This document shows positions 15,929-23,389 of a stretch of DNA of 40,254 nucleotides, one piece after another. Location: contig CAJTVI010000017.1 of the NCBI GenBank assembly GCA_910579545.1, positions 1 to 40,254 on the forward strand, read 5' to 3'. The notes below the pieces were generated by a model. It was given only the letters and a program-made list of their open reading frames with translations. It had not been told where the DNA came from and searched no databases. Numbering within the stretch: the stretch's first letter is position 1; every line of letters begins with the position of its first letter. Source of the DNA: an uncultured Oscillospiraceae bacterium. GTDB lineage: Bacteria; Bacillota; Clostridia; Oscillospirales; Ruminococcaceae. The position numbers were made by a program, and so were the translations under genes.

Positions 15929-16110
15929 GGGGCGGTTCAACAAGAAAACAAAGCCGCCCATTCTACTGGACGGCCGCATCCGCTGTGTCAGGAAAGCTTG
16001 GAATCCACCAAGGATTCCTTCGCTTCCCTTCCTTGCGGCTGCGGCCGTCCAGCGAATGTTCGGGGGATCGAACATGGTTTGGATGCTTTGTTTTCTTATC
16101 TCACCGCCCC
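15929..16110. ncRNA. Candidate structured RNA or palindromic mobile element, about 180 bases
   Basis: Nested perfect stems: GGGGCGGT (15929-15936) with ACCGCCCC (16103-16110); a 13-bp stem AAGAAAACAAAGC (15942-15954) with GCTTTGTTTTCTT (16085-16097); a 13-bp stem CTGGACGGCCGCA (15966-15978) with its complement ending near 16052. Inside is the hairpin GGAATCC/GGATTCC (16000-16017), and on the 3' side the hairpin ATGTTCG/CGAACAT (16056-16075). This makes a three-way junction. No ORF or neighbouring gene explains it. A rightward transcript could end at the T6 near 16130. It could be a non-coding RNA or a MITE with long inverted ends; strand and promoter are unknown. Confidence 0.5.
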
Positions 16111-16225
16111 AAGGCCATGCGGCTGTGCATTTTTTGGTTTGCGGTGGGGCGTTTTTTGCGGGACGCGCGCAAAAGACGCGGCCCGCCGCCTTTTTTGCGG
16201 TTTGTGGCTCCGCTTTTTTGGGAGG

Positions 16226-16510
16226 TCAGTCCATCTCGCAGTCGCAGAAGACCCGCTCAGAGATGACGCTGTGCACAAACTCCTTGACCTTGCAGTGGGC
16301 GGGGTGGTCGGCGTAGACGGCAAGGGCTTCGAGGCTGGCAAGCTCGGCCACAAGGGCAACATCAAAGCCCGCAAAGCCGGCGGTGACCTCGGCGCGCAGA
16401 AGGCCGGGCACCACTCCCACCAGCCCCTCTAACTTTTCCTTCATGATGGCGGCGTTTTGGGCGGCGTTGGCCTTGTCGGCCAGGTTCCATAAAACAATGT
16501 GGCGGACCAT
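16226..16510 (-). CDS. Dabb-family (stress-responsive A/B barrel) protein
   Basis: 94 residues from ATG 16510, with AAAGGAG nine bases upstream; a TTG seven codons earlier overlaps that site and was rejected. The protein opens MVRHIVLWNLADKANA, and the C-terminal ADHPAHCKVKEFVHSVISER matches the dimeric alpha+beta barrel (Dabb) family, whose members are small cytoplasmic proteins often linked to stress or ligand binding. The conserved His of the H-x-V-x-W-like start is present. It stands alone, with palindromic repeats in its upstream region and T-rich runs (T6 near 16130, 16151, 16191 and 16214) downstream on the opposite strand. Function is not otherwise clear. Confidence 0.8.
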   Translation of the reverse strand: MVRHIVLWNLADKANAAQNAAIMKEKLEGLVGVVPGLLRAEVTAGFAGFDVALVAELASLEALAVYADHPAHCKVKEFVHSVISERVFCDCEMD

Positions 16511-16544
16511 GGGATGCAGCTCCTTTCGCAAAACAGTCTTTTTC

Positions 16545-16649
16545 GCCGGGCAAATAGTTTTGCCCGGCTGTAACGGGGGTCTGGGGGGCGCGCCCCCCAG
16601 ATTGGCCTATAACGGGGGTCTGGGGGATATGATCCCCCAGATCGGCCTA
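16545..16649 (+). repeat. Bipartite palindromic repeat, copy A
   Basis: The hairpin GCCGGGCAAA-TAG-TTTTGCCCGGC (16545-16568) is followed by two tandem units of about 40 bases (16571-16609 and 16610-16649). Each begins TAACGGGGGTCTGGGGG and contains a perfect palindrome closing CCCCCAGA, then GGCCTA. Related copies lie at 29935 and, inverted, at 37071. Confidence 0.8.
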
Positions 16650-16660
16650 TTGCCCATTGC

Positions 16661-18058
16661 CTACGCCCTGCGTAAAAAGCGCAGGGCCATCTGCCAAACG
16701 CCGCGGATGTTGAAGGCGACGACGCCGGCGGTGATGAGGGTGCACCAGAGCTGCCAGTAGGGCGGGGCGTAGAGCATGAGGGCGATCTCGCAGAGGAGCA
16801 TCAGGGTGTTGAGGGAGAGGCGCAGGGTGCTGAAATCCACCCGCAAAAGCCCCCGGGTGTTGATCGCCCGCAGCAAAAACACCAGCAGGTAACTCAAGAA
16901 ACTGGCCGCGGTGGCCCCATTGGGCCCCCAGGCCCCAATGAAGTAATAGTTGAGAAAACAGTTTGCCACGCCCCCCGCCAGCATGGTGTAGAGGCTGAGG
17001 GTGGACCGCTTTTCCACCACATAGATGCTGTTGAGGAACTGGTTAAAGCAGCTGAAGGCGGTTGCCAGGGTGAGGAAGGGCACGAACTGCCAGGCGTCGT
17101 AAAAGTTTTTGCGGAACAAAAACATCATGGGCCGGCACAAGAGGATGATGCCCGCCGCGCAGCAGAAGATCAGGCTCTGGTAGATGCCGAACACCCGGCT
17201 GAAAAACCGCTCCCGGCCCGCCCGCTCGGTGACGGCCGAAAGCTGCCATGCCTCGTAAAAGATGGTGCCCAGGGTGGTGAGGATGGTGGGCAGGAAATAC
17301 CCGATGCCCAAAAGGCCGCTCCAGTAGGTGCCCTTGTCCCCCATCATGTAGGCGACAAAAAACAGGTCGCTCGCGTTGATGATCCAAAAGCTGATCTGGG
17401 CCGGGATCATGGGCAGGGCGTAGGCCATCATCGCGCGCCAGAGCGGGAAATTGAACCGCGAAAACCGCAGATACCGCCCGCAGCTGGCAATTGTGAAAAC
17501 AAACAGGGTGGAAACGCCGTCCCCGCAGATGATGGCCAGCAGATACCCCGCCGGCCCCATCGGCCAGACCACCAAAAACAGGATGTAGAACATCAGGGTG
17601 GCAAAGGTGCAGAGGATGCCGTCCACCGCCACCAGCCGGTTGAGCTGCCGGCTGCGGATAAACTGGGTGCAGAGGGTGCGCAGGCAGCTTACCAGTACAT
17701 AGATGTAAAGCAGCCCCGCGTAATCCCGGAAGATCGGCACCTTTTGCAGCAGCGGCCAGCACAGGCAGAGCAGAAAAAACCCCAGAAGGATCGAGACAAA
17801 CCCGCCGGTAAACACCTGCCGGCGGTCGTTGCGCTTGTCCAGCCCAAACCGGATCACCGCAAAGCTCACCCCAAGGCTCACCAGCGGGATCATCAGGTTC
17901 GCGCACTGGCTGGTGATCTGGGTGATGCCCACGCTCTCCACCTCCTCCAGCGCGTGGGTCAGAAAAGGCCGGATAAAAAGGCTGAGCAGCTTGGAGGAAA
18001 AGTTGCTCACCGCAAAGATCACGGTATTGCCCGCCAGTTTTTTGTAGCGGTTTTCCAA
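16661..18058 (-). CDS. Polysaccharide (O-antigen/teichoic-acid type) flippase, MATE-like MOP superfamily
   Basis: 465 residues from a TTG at 18058 with GGGAGG eight bases upstream; there is no nearby ATG. It has about 14 hydrophobic segments. The first is LAGNTVIFAVSNFSSKLLSL, typical of the polysaccharide-biosynthesis transporters that flip lipid-linked sugar units across the membrane. Conserved features include ALPMIPAQISFWIINASDLF mid-protein and PNGATAASFLSYLLVFLL near the C-terminus. No glycosyltransferase cluster adjoins, so the lipid-linked substrate cannot be named. Downstream of the stop are palindromic repeats and no clear terminator. Confidence 0.85.
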   Translation of the reverse strand: MENRYKKLAGNTVIFAVSNFSSKLLSLFIRPFLTHALEEVESVGITQITSQCANLMIPLVSLGVSFAVIRFGLDKRNDRRQVFTGGFVSILLGFFLLCLCWPLLQKVPIFRDYAGLLYIYVLVSCLRTLCTQFIRSRQLNRLVAVDGILCTFATLMFYILFLVVWPMGPAGYLLAIICGDGVSTLFVFTIASCGRYLRFSRFNFPLWRAMMAYALPMIPAQISFWIINASDLFFVAYMMGDKGTYWSGLLGIGYFLPTILTTLGTIFYEAWQLSAVTERAGRERFFSRVFGIYQSLIFCCAAGIILLCRPMMFLFRKNFYDAWQFVPFLTLATAFSCFNQFLNSIYVVEKRSTLSLYTMLAGGVANCFLNYYFIGAWGPNGATAASFLSYLLVFLLRAINTRGLLRVDFSTLRLSLNTLMLLCEIALMLYAPPYWQLWCTLITAGVVAFNIRGVWQMALRFLRRA

Positions 18059-18159
18059 TCCGTTGCCTCCCTTATCTCAAATCACAAACCTGCCCCCGGC
18101 GAAAAACCAGAAAGCGCCCAGCCCGGGCCTGCAAGCAGAAAATGGAAACCCCCGCAGGA

Positions 18160-18741
18160 TCAGCCGCCCCGCAGGGCCCTGCGGCGGGCCCGGGCGTCCG
18201 GCATATACCCCTCCAGCAGGGCCCAGAAGGCCGGGCCGTGGTTGGGGTGCACAAAATGGCAGTACTCGTGCAGCACCACATACTCCACCAGCTCGGGCGG
18301 CTTTGCGGCCAGCTGCAGGGCAAGGGTGATCCGGCGCCTGGCCGGGTGGCAGACCCCCCAGCGGCTGGTCATGGCCCGCACCCGCAGCTCGGGCGGCTGG
18401 CCGCAAAGCTGCCGGGCAAACAGCGGGAAGATGCGCGCGCTCACCGCGCTGAACAGGGCCAGCGCTTCATCCGGCGCGGGCAGCGGTTCGGCCCCGCGCG
18501 CCTCGGCCCGGGCGGCCAGGGCCGCCTGCTGGCGCTGGATCCAACCCGCCCGGCCCGCCACAAAGGCGTCCACCGCCGCCGCCGGCACCCGCGGCGCGGC
18601 GCTGGCCCAGACGCTGCCGTCCGCCCGCAGCCGCAGGTTGATGTTCTTGACCCGCTTGCGCTCGAGGGTGTAGGCCACCCCGCCCGCGCTGCGGGCCTGG
18701 CCCGTGCCGCCGGCAGAGGCCCCGCGGCCGCGCAATGGCAT
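18160..18741 (-). CDS. YgjP-like (DUF45/M48-related) metallopeptidase
   Basis: 193 residues from ATG 18741, with GGGGTGG seven bases upstream; the longer frame to 18843 lacks a ribosome binding site. The zinc site HEYCHFVHPNHGPAFW holds HExxH plus a third His, and the preceding TSRWGVC and the NINLRLRADGSVWASAAP strand are characteristic of the YgjP-like family. Cytoplasmic, no signal peptide; substrate unknown. The promoter TTGCCG-18-TATAAT (-10 at 18803-18808, - strand) lies just upstream. Divergent from nrdD. Confidence 0.85.
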   Translation of the reverse strand: MPLRGRGASAGGTGQARSAGGVAYTLERKRVKNINLRLRADGSVWASAAPRVPAAAVDAFVAGRAGWIQRQQAALAARAEARGAEPLPAPDEALALFSAVSARIFPLFARQLCGQPPELRVRAMTSRWGVCHPARRRITLALQLAAKPPELVEYVVLHEYCHFVHPNHGPAFWALLEGYMPDARARRRALRGG

Positions 18742-18910
18742 AAAGGCCCCACCCCTTTTGCAAAAACGGTACGCCGCCCGCACGGCGGGCAATACGCACC
18801 TTATTATAACACACCCGGCACAAAGCCGGCAACCAAAATACAACCGCGGAGAAATTTAGGGCCCGGTTTTGTCCAAAAAGCTGATTCTGAAGAAATTGGC
18901 AGAAATCGGA

Positions 18911-18965
18911 TTGACATCCACAAGATATGGTGGCATAATAACTCGTGCAGCACAAATTATCCAAC
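18911..18965 (+). promoter_or_regulatory. nrdD promoter with NrdR-box-like sites
   Basis: TTGACA (18911-18916), 17 bases, CATAAT (18934-18939). Between -35 and -10 sits CCACAAGATATGGTGG (18918-18933), close to the 16-base NrdR consensus ACACWATATATWGTGT (established knowledge). A second, weaker site GCACAAATTATCCAAC (18950-18965) begins 32 bases further, the three-turn spacing usual for paired NrdR boxes. NrdR represses ribonucleotide reductase genes when dATP is plentiful. Confidence 0.6.
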
Positions 18966-19106
18966 CAGCCGCCCTCCCCGGCAACTGACCGCGGGCGGCG
19001 TACAATTTTTGAGGGCTGTAAAAAGGGACTGCGAACAGGCGATGGCGCCCGGGTCGGTTCGGGGCGCGGCGGCCTGGCCGCAGTCCAAATCGTGTGGAGG
19101 AGAACC

Positions 19107-21380
19107 ATGATCAAGAGCATTATCAAGCGGGACGGCCGGGTGGTCTTGTACGATGAGAGCAAGATCGCGGCCGCCGTGCTCAAGGCGCTGGAGGCGGCCG
19201 GCGAGGGCAACGCCGCCGAGGCCGCCCGGGTGGCCAACCGGGCCGCGCAGCAGATCGGGCGGGCCTGCGGCGAGCAGCCGCCCCAGATCGAGCAGATCCA
19301 GGACGCGGCCGAGCGCCAGCTGATGGAGTGCGGCCACGAGGAGGCGGCCAAGCGGTACATCCTCTACCGGGCCAACCGCACCCGCATCCGGGAAGCCAAC
19401 ACCAGCCTGATGAAGACGATCGACGAGATCACCAACGTGGACGCCCGCATCAGCGACATGAAGCGGGACAACGCCAACATCGACGGCAACACCGCCATGG
19501 GCAGCATGCTGCAGATCGGCACGGCCGGGGCCAAGGCCTACAACGCCGCCTATCTGCTCACCCCCGAGCAGGCGGCCGCCCACGCCGGGGGCGACATCCA
19601 CATCCACGATTTCGATTTTTACAGCCTCACCACCACCTGCACCCAGATCGACATCCTGCGGCTGTTCCACGGCGGGTTTTCCACCGGGCACGGCTTTTTG
19701 CGGGAGCCCAACAGCATCGCCAGCTATGCGGCGCTGGCGGCCATCGCCATCCAGTCCAACCAGAACGACCAGCACGGCGGCCAGAGCATCCCCAACTTTG
19801 ACTACGGCATGGCCGAAGGGGTGGCCAAGAGCTTTGCCAAACTCTACCTGCGCAAGCTGCGCGAGGCGGTGGAGGACGTTTTGAACAGCGACGACGAGGA
19901 GGAGCTGGCCCGCCGCGCGGTGGCGGCCGGCGGCCGGCAGCCCCAGCTGGAGCGGGACGCCGCCGACTACGACGCCCAGGTGGCCGGGGTGCTGGCGGCG
20001 GACGGCCGGATGGACGAGGCCAAGGCGCTGCGGCTGGTGGCCCGCGCCCGCACCCGTGCGGCCCGCCAGGTGGACCGGGACACCTACCAGGCCATGGAGG
20101 GCTTTGTGCACAACCTCAACACCATGCACTCCCGGGCCGGCGCGCAGACCCCCTTCAGCAGCATCAACTACGGCACCGACACCTCGCCCGAGGGCCGCAT
20201 GGTCATCCGCAACATCCTTTTGGCCGAGGACGCCGGCCTTGGCCACGGCGAGACCCCCATCTTCCCCATCCACATCTTCAAGGTCAAGGAGGGGGTCAAC
20301 TACAACGAGGGGGATCCCAACTACGACCTCTTCAAGCTCTCGATGAAGGTCAGCGCCAAGCGCCTGTTCCCCAACTACGTCTTTCTGGACGCGCCCTTCA
20401 ACCTGCAGTATTATAAGCCCGGCCATCCCGAGACCGAGGTGGCCACCATGGGCTGCCGCACCCGGGTGATGGGCAATGTCTACGACCCCGAGCGGCAGAT
20501 CAGCTTCAGCCGCGGCAACCTCAGCTTTACCAGCATCAACCTGCCGCGGCTCGCGATCGAATCGGATCACGATGAGGCGGTCTTCTACAAAAAGCTGGAC
20601 GATATGCTGGAACTGGTGGCCAAACAGCTGCTGGACCGGTACGAGATCCAGGCGGCCAAGCGGGTGTACAACTACCCGTTTTTGATGGGCCAGAGCGTCT
20701 GGCTGGACTCCGACCAGCTTGGCCCCAACGACGAGGTGCGGGAGGTGCTCAAGCACGGCACCCTCTCGATCGGGTTCATCGGCCTGGCCGAGACCCTCAC
20801 CGCCCTCTACGGCCACCACCACGGCGAGAGCGAGGAGATGCAGCAGAAGGGCCTTGCCATCGTGGGGCATATGCGGGATTTCTGCGACGCCAAAAGCCAG
20901 AAGCTGCGCATGAACTTTACCCTGCTGGCCACCCCCGCCGAGGGCCTCAGCGGCCGGTTTACCCGGATGGACCGCAAAAAGTACGGCAGCATCCCGGGCG
21001 TTACCGACCGGGAGTACTACACCAACAGCTTCCATGTGCCGGTGTGGTACGACATCTCGGCCTACGACAAGATCCAGAAGGAGGCCCCCTACCACGCCCT
21101 GACCAACGCCGGGCATATCAGCTATGTGGAGCTGGACGGGGACACCGCCAACAACTTAGAAGCCTTTGAGAGCGTGGTGCGCTGCATGCACGACGCCGGG
21201 GTGGGCTACGGCAGCATCAACCACCCGGTGGACCGGGACCCGGTCTGCGGGTATGTGGGGGTCATCGGGGACGTCTGCCCCCGGTGCGGCCGGCGCAGCG
21301 GCGAGGCCATCAGCCCCGAAAAGTTAGAGGAGCTGCGCAAGCGCTACCCCAGCGTGCCCAAGTTCTGCGGCTGCGAATAA
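19107..21380 (+). CDS. nrdD: Anaerobic ribonucleoside-triphosphate reductase large protein, lacking the glycyl-radical tail
   Basis: 757 residues from ATG 19107 behind GGAGGAGA. An ATP-cone (1-95, opening IKSIIKRDGRVVLYDESKI) precedes the 10-stranded reductase barrel, with conserved DIHIHDFDFYSLTTTCTQID, NQNDQHGGQSIPNFDYGMAE and a catalytic-loop Cys in TMGCRTRVMGN (about residue 450). The C-terminus has DPVCGYVGVIGDVCPRCGRR and ends KFCGCE. The RRITGY-type segment bearing the radical Gly, which should follow, is absent. It lies 342 bases downstream as a separate gene (21723-21875). Class III reductase makes deoxyribonucleotides without oxygen. An NrdR-like promoter precedes it. An insert rich in Glu/Arg near 255-330 is longer than I expect for the family. 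Confidence 0.95.
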   Translation: MIKSIIKRDGRVVLYDESKIAAAVLKALEAAGEGNAAEAARVANRAAQQIGRACGEQPPQIEQIQDAAERQLMECGHEEAAKRYILYRANRTRIREANTSLMKTIDEITNVDARISDMKRDNANIDGNTAMGSMLQIGTAGAKAYNAAYLLTPEQAAAHAGGDIHIHDFDFYSLTTTCTQIDILRLFHGGFSTGHGFLREPNSIASYAALAAIAIQSNQNDQHGGQSIPNFDYGMAEGVAKSFAKLYLRKLREAVEDVLNSDDEEELARRAVAAGGRQPQLERDAADYDAQVAGVLAADGRMDEAKALRLVARARTRAARQVDRDTYQAMEGFVHNLNTMHSRAGAQTPFSSINYGTDTSPEGRMVIRNILLAEDAGLGHGETPIFPIHIFKVKEGVNYNEGDPNYDLFKLSMKVSAKRLFPNYVFLDAPFNLQYYKPGHPETEVATMGCRTRVMGNVYDPERQISFSRGNLSFTSINLPRLAIESDHDEAVFYKKLDDMLELVAKQLLDRYEIQAAKRVYNYPFLMGQSVWLDSDQLGPNDEVREVLKHGTLSIGFIGLAETLTALYGHHHGESEEMQQKGLAIVGHMRDFCDAKSQKLRMNFTLLATPAEGLSGRFTRMDRKKYGSIPGVTDREYYTNSFHVPVWYDISAYDKIQKEAPYHALTNAGHISYVELDGDTANNLEAFESVVRCMHDAGVGYGSINHPVDRDPVCGYVGVIGDVCPRCGRRSGEAISPEKLEELRKRYPSVPKFCGCE

Positions 21381-21511
21381 ACGCGGGCAGAGCCGGCGCA
21401 GAGGGCCCCGGGGATCCCCCGCCTTTGGCCGGCGATGCGGCCAAACAGGCGGCATCGCCCCGGCCCGGAGCGCCGCGGCAAAAAAGGCCCCGGCAAAATC
21501 CCTTTTGGGGG

Positions 21512-21722
21512 TTGCATAAACAGCACGAATATGGTACACTTTAACCAGTAAGAACCAGCAGCCCGCGGGCGGGGCGCGAGGGAGTATACAAAACGGCACA
21601 TTTTCCAGCTTGTATACGGCGCGTATTCCTGCCTGCCGCGCAGGGCCGGGCGTCGGCCCGCCCGCGCGGGGCAGGCGGGGCGCGGCCCGGGGCGCTGCTG
21701 TAAAAATGAGGAGGAAATCGTT
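21512..21722 (+). promoter_or_regulatory. Separate promoter and structured leader of the glycyl-radical gene
   Basis: TTGCAT (21512-21517), 17 bases, TACACT (21535-21540). The predicted 5' untranslated region of about 175 bases contains GTATACAA (21584-21591) pairing with TTGTATAC (21610-21617), then a GC-rich hairpin starting CCTGCCGCGC and ending GCGCGGGGCAGG (about 21633-21680), then the ribosome binding site GAGGAGG. The 130 bases before the promoter hold a weak GGGGGATCCCCC-type dyad after nrdD and no gene. Confidence 0.6.
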
Positions 21723-21875
21723 ATGTCCGCAATGCAAAGGCAGTCCGCCGTAGGCAAAGATGTTGAGTTTGAGCGCATCCGCCGCATCACCGGGTATCTG
21801 GTGGGCACGATGGACAAGTGGAACAACGCCAAAAAGGCCGAGGAGCACGACCGGGTCAAGCATGGCACCCGGTGA
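21723..21875 (+). CDS. Stand-alone glycyl-radical domain of NrdD
   Basis: 50 residues from ATG 21723 with GAGGAGG eight bases upstream. After 15 leader residues comes FERIRRITGYLVGTMDKWNN and then AKKAEEHDRVKH, which is the C-terminal glycyl-radical segment of anaerobic ribonucleotide reductases; G24 in RITGYL is the predicted radical residue. The NrdD protein upstream stops just before this segment, so the two are complementary halves. The gene has its own promoter and overlaps nrdG by 14 bases, tying radical carrier and activase together. By analogy with GrcA/YfiD, a spare glycyl-radical domain for pyruvate formate-lyase, it probably docks onto NrdD. It is too short for many gene callers. 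Confidence 0.88.
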   Translation: MSAMQRQSAVGKDVEFERIRRITGYLVGTMDKWNNAKKAEEHDRVKHGTR

Positions 21876-22395
21876 GCAGCCGGCCCTTTGGGTGGCGGGC
21901 TTTGCCCAGGACAGCATTGTGGACGGGCCGGGCCTGCGGCTGACCGTTTTCTGCCAGGGCTGCCCCCACCACTGCCCTGGCTGCCAGAACCCCGAGACCT
22001 GGCCCTTTGAGGGGGGCAGGGCGGTTCTGCCGCAGGAGGTTGCGGCGATGGCCGGGCAGGACCCGCTGGTGCGGGGGGTGACCCTCTCGGGCGGGGAGCC
22101 GTTTGCGCAGGCTGGGCCTTGCGCGGCGCTGGCCCGGCTGTTAAGGGCCCGCGGCTACGAGCTGGCGGCCTACACCGGCTACACCTTTGAGGAGCTGCTG
22201 GCCGGCACGCCGGAGCAAAGGGAGCTGCTGGGGCTGCTGGACATCCTGGTGGACGGGCGGTTCGTGCAGGCCGAGTGCAGCCTGGAGCTGCGGTTTCGCG
22301 GCAGCAAAAACCAGCGCATCCTGGATGTGCCCCAAAGCCTTGCGCGCAGCGCGCCGGCCTGGACGGCCGACCCGCGCTGGGTGGGCGAGGGTTAG
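21862..22395 (+). CDS. nrdG: Anaerobic ribonucleotide reductase activating enzyme (radical SAM)
   Basis: 177 residues from ATG 21862, which lies within the end of the glycyl-radical gene; no separate ribosome binding site is needed if translation is coupled. After VAGFAQDSIVDGPGLRLTVF comes the radical-SAM cluster CPHHCPGC (CxxxCxxC), then TLSGGEPF for S-adenosylmethionine binding and YTGYTFEEL. NrdG generates the 5'-deoxyadenosyl radical that abstracts hydrogen from the Gly of NrdD; here its direct substrate is the separate 50-residue protein. A terminator follows. Confidence 0.95.
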   Translation: MAPGEQPALWVAGFAQDSIVDGPGLRLTVFCQGCPHHCPGCQNPETWPFEGGRAVLPQEVAAMAGQDPLVRGVTLSGGEPFAQAGPCAALARLLRARGYELAAYTGYTFEELLAGTPEQRELLGLLDILVDGRFVQAECSLELRFRGSKNQRILDVPQSLARSAPAWTADPRWVGEG

Positions 22396-22428
22396 GCCGG
22401 GCCGGGCGGCCCCAAAAAACGCATCAGG

Positions 22429-22458
22429 CGGCAGGGCGGTTAAGGCCCTGCCGCTTTT
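22429..22458 (+). terminator. Terminator after nrdG
   Basis: CGGCAGGGC (22429-22437), a seven-base loop, GCCCTGCCG (22445-22453), then C and four T. Confidence 0.75.
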
Positions 22459-22464
22459 GCGTGT

Positions 22465-22494
22465 TTACAGTTTTGATACAACTTGTTGTATACT
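22465..22494 (+). promoter_or_regulatory. Promoter and operator upstream of the two-component system
   Basis: TATACT (22489-22494) is a good -10; TTTACA lies 19 bases upstream. Between them is the perfect dyad ATACAAC-TT-GTTGTAT (22476-22491), which reaches into the -10 and should bind a dimeric regulator. Confidence 0.55.
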
Positions 22495-22512
22495 CTTAGG
22501 CTGCGGATGAAG

Positions 22513-22692
22513 TATGATGGTTCCGGTTAGCGAACACGAGCCCCATAAGGGGCGAAGTGTGAGCTTAGCGGGACAAATACCCTATCCTTAACGAACGCGA
22601 GCCCCGCGGGGCGAAGCGCGAGTTTAGCAATAGGGTATGATGGTTCCGATCAGCGAAGCCGGGCCCCACAGGGGCGAAATGCAAGCTTAGCG
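22513..22692 (+). repeat. Cluster of three palindromic repeat units
   Basis: Three units of 42-44 bases (22527-22570, 22588-22629, 22649-22692). Each has the layout TTAGCGAAC-GCGAGCCCC, a short loop, then GGGGCGAAG and a closing GAGCTTAGCG. TATGATGGTTCCG precedes units 1 and 3 exactly (22513, 22636). ATACCCTAT/ATAGGGTAT (22577, 22630) encloses unit 2. All lie in the presumed 5' untranslated region of the response regulator gene. Confidence 0.8.
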
Positions 22693-22729
22693 GTGCGGCC
22701 GGCAAAACGCAAAGCGGGGGGATGAAACG

Positions 22730-23389
22730 ATGGCGCATATCCTGATCGTGGAGGACGAGGAGCACATTGCCCGGATGATCGAGGCCACCCTGGCCCTGGG
22801 CGGGTACACCTGCGCCTGGTGCGCGGATGGGGCCGAGGCGGTGGAGCGGGTGCAGCAAAACCGGTACGACCTGGTGCTGCTGGACGTGATGCTGCCCGGG
22901 CTGGACGGCTTTGCGGTGATGGAGCGGCTGGAGGGGCAAAAGGTGCCGGTGATCTTTCTGTCGGCCATGCAGCAGGTGGCGGACAAGGTCCGCGGGCTGC
23001 GGCTGGGGGCCGAGGATTATATCGCAAAGCCGTTTGAGGCCATCGAGCTGCTGGCGCGGGTGGAGGTGGTGCTGCGCCGGCAGGGCCGGGGCGAACTGGT
23101 GCTGGAGTACGGCGGCATCCGGCAGGACCTGGGCAGCCATACCGTGACCCGGGACGGGCAGACGGTGGCCCTGTCGCCCAAGGAGTTTGAGCTGCTGCGG
23201 GTGTTTTTGCAGAACCAGGACCTAGCGCTGGGCCGCGAAAAGCTGCTGGCCATGGTGTGGGGATACGAGTACGCGGGCGAGAGCCGCACGGTGGACATCC
23301 ATGTGCAGCGGCTGCGGCAAAAGCTGGGCCTGGCCGAGCGGCTCGTCACCCTGCCCAGGATCGGCTACCGGCTGGAGAAGCTGCCATGA
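22730..23389 (+). CDS. OmpR/PhoB-family response regulator
   Basis: 219 residues. The receiver domain (1-115) has the EDE acidic pocket, the phospho-acceptor Asp in LVLLDVMLPGLDG, Thr/Ser switch in FLSAM and Lys in AKPFEA. The C-terminal winged helix (125-219) shows SPKEFELLRVFLQN and SRTVDIHVQRLRQKLG, the DNA-recognition helix region. The stop overlaps the start of the kinase by ATGA. Its target may include the dyad or repeats just upstream (autoregulation, inference). The stimulus is unknown. Confidence 0.93.
   Translation: MAHILIVEDEEHIARMIEATLALGGYTCAWCADGAEAVERVQQNRYDLVLLDVMLPGLDGFAVMERLEGQKVPVIFLSAMQQVADKVRGLRLGAEDYIAKPFEAIELLARVEVVLRRQGRGELVLEYGGIRQDLGSHTVTRDGQTVALSPKEFELLRVFLQNQDLALGREKLLAMVWGYEYAGESRTVDIHVQRLRQKLGLAERLVTLPRIGYRLEKLP

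Noticed and set aside
15929..16110. 6S RNA or SRP RNA as identity of the structured element
   Set aside because: Size is close to 6S RNA, but the side hairpin and branched layout do not fit its single rod with a central bubble, and SRP signature loops are absent.
18957..21116. 719-codon open frame antisense to nrdD
   Set aside because: It mirrors the codon bias of a confirmed high-GC gene on the other strand and has no ribosome binding site or family motif.
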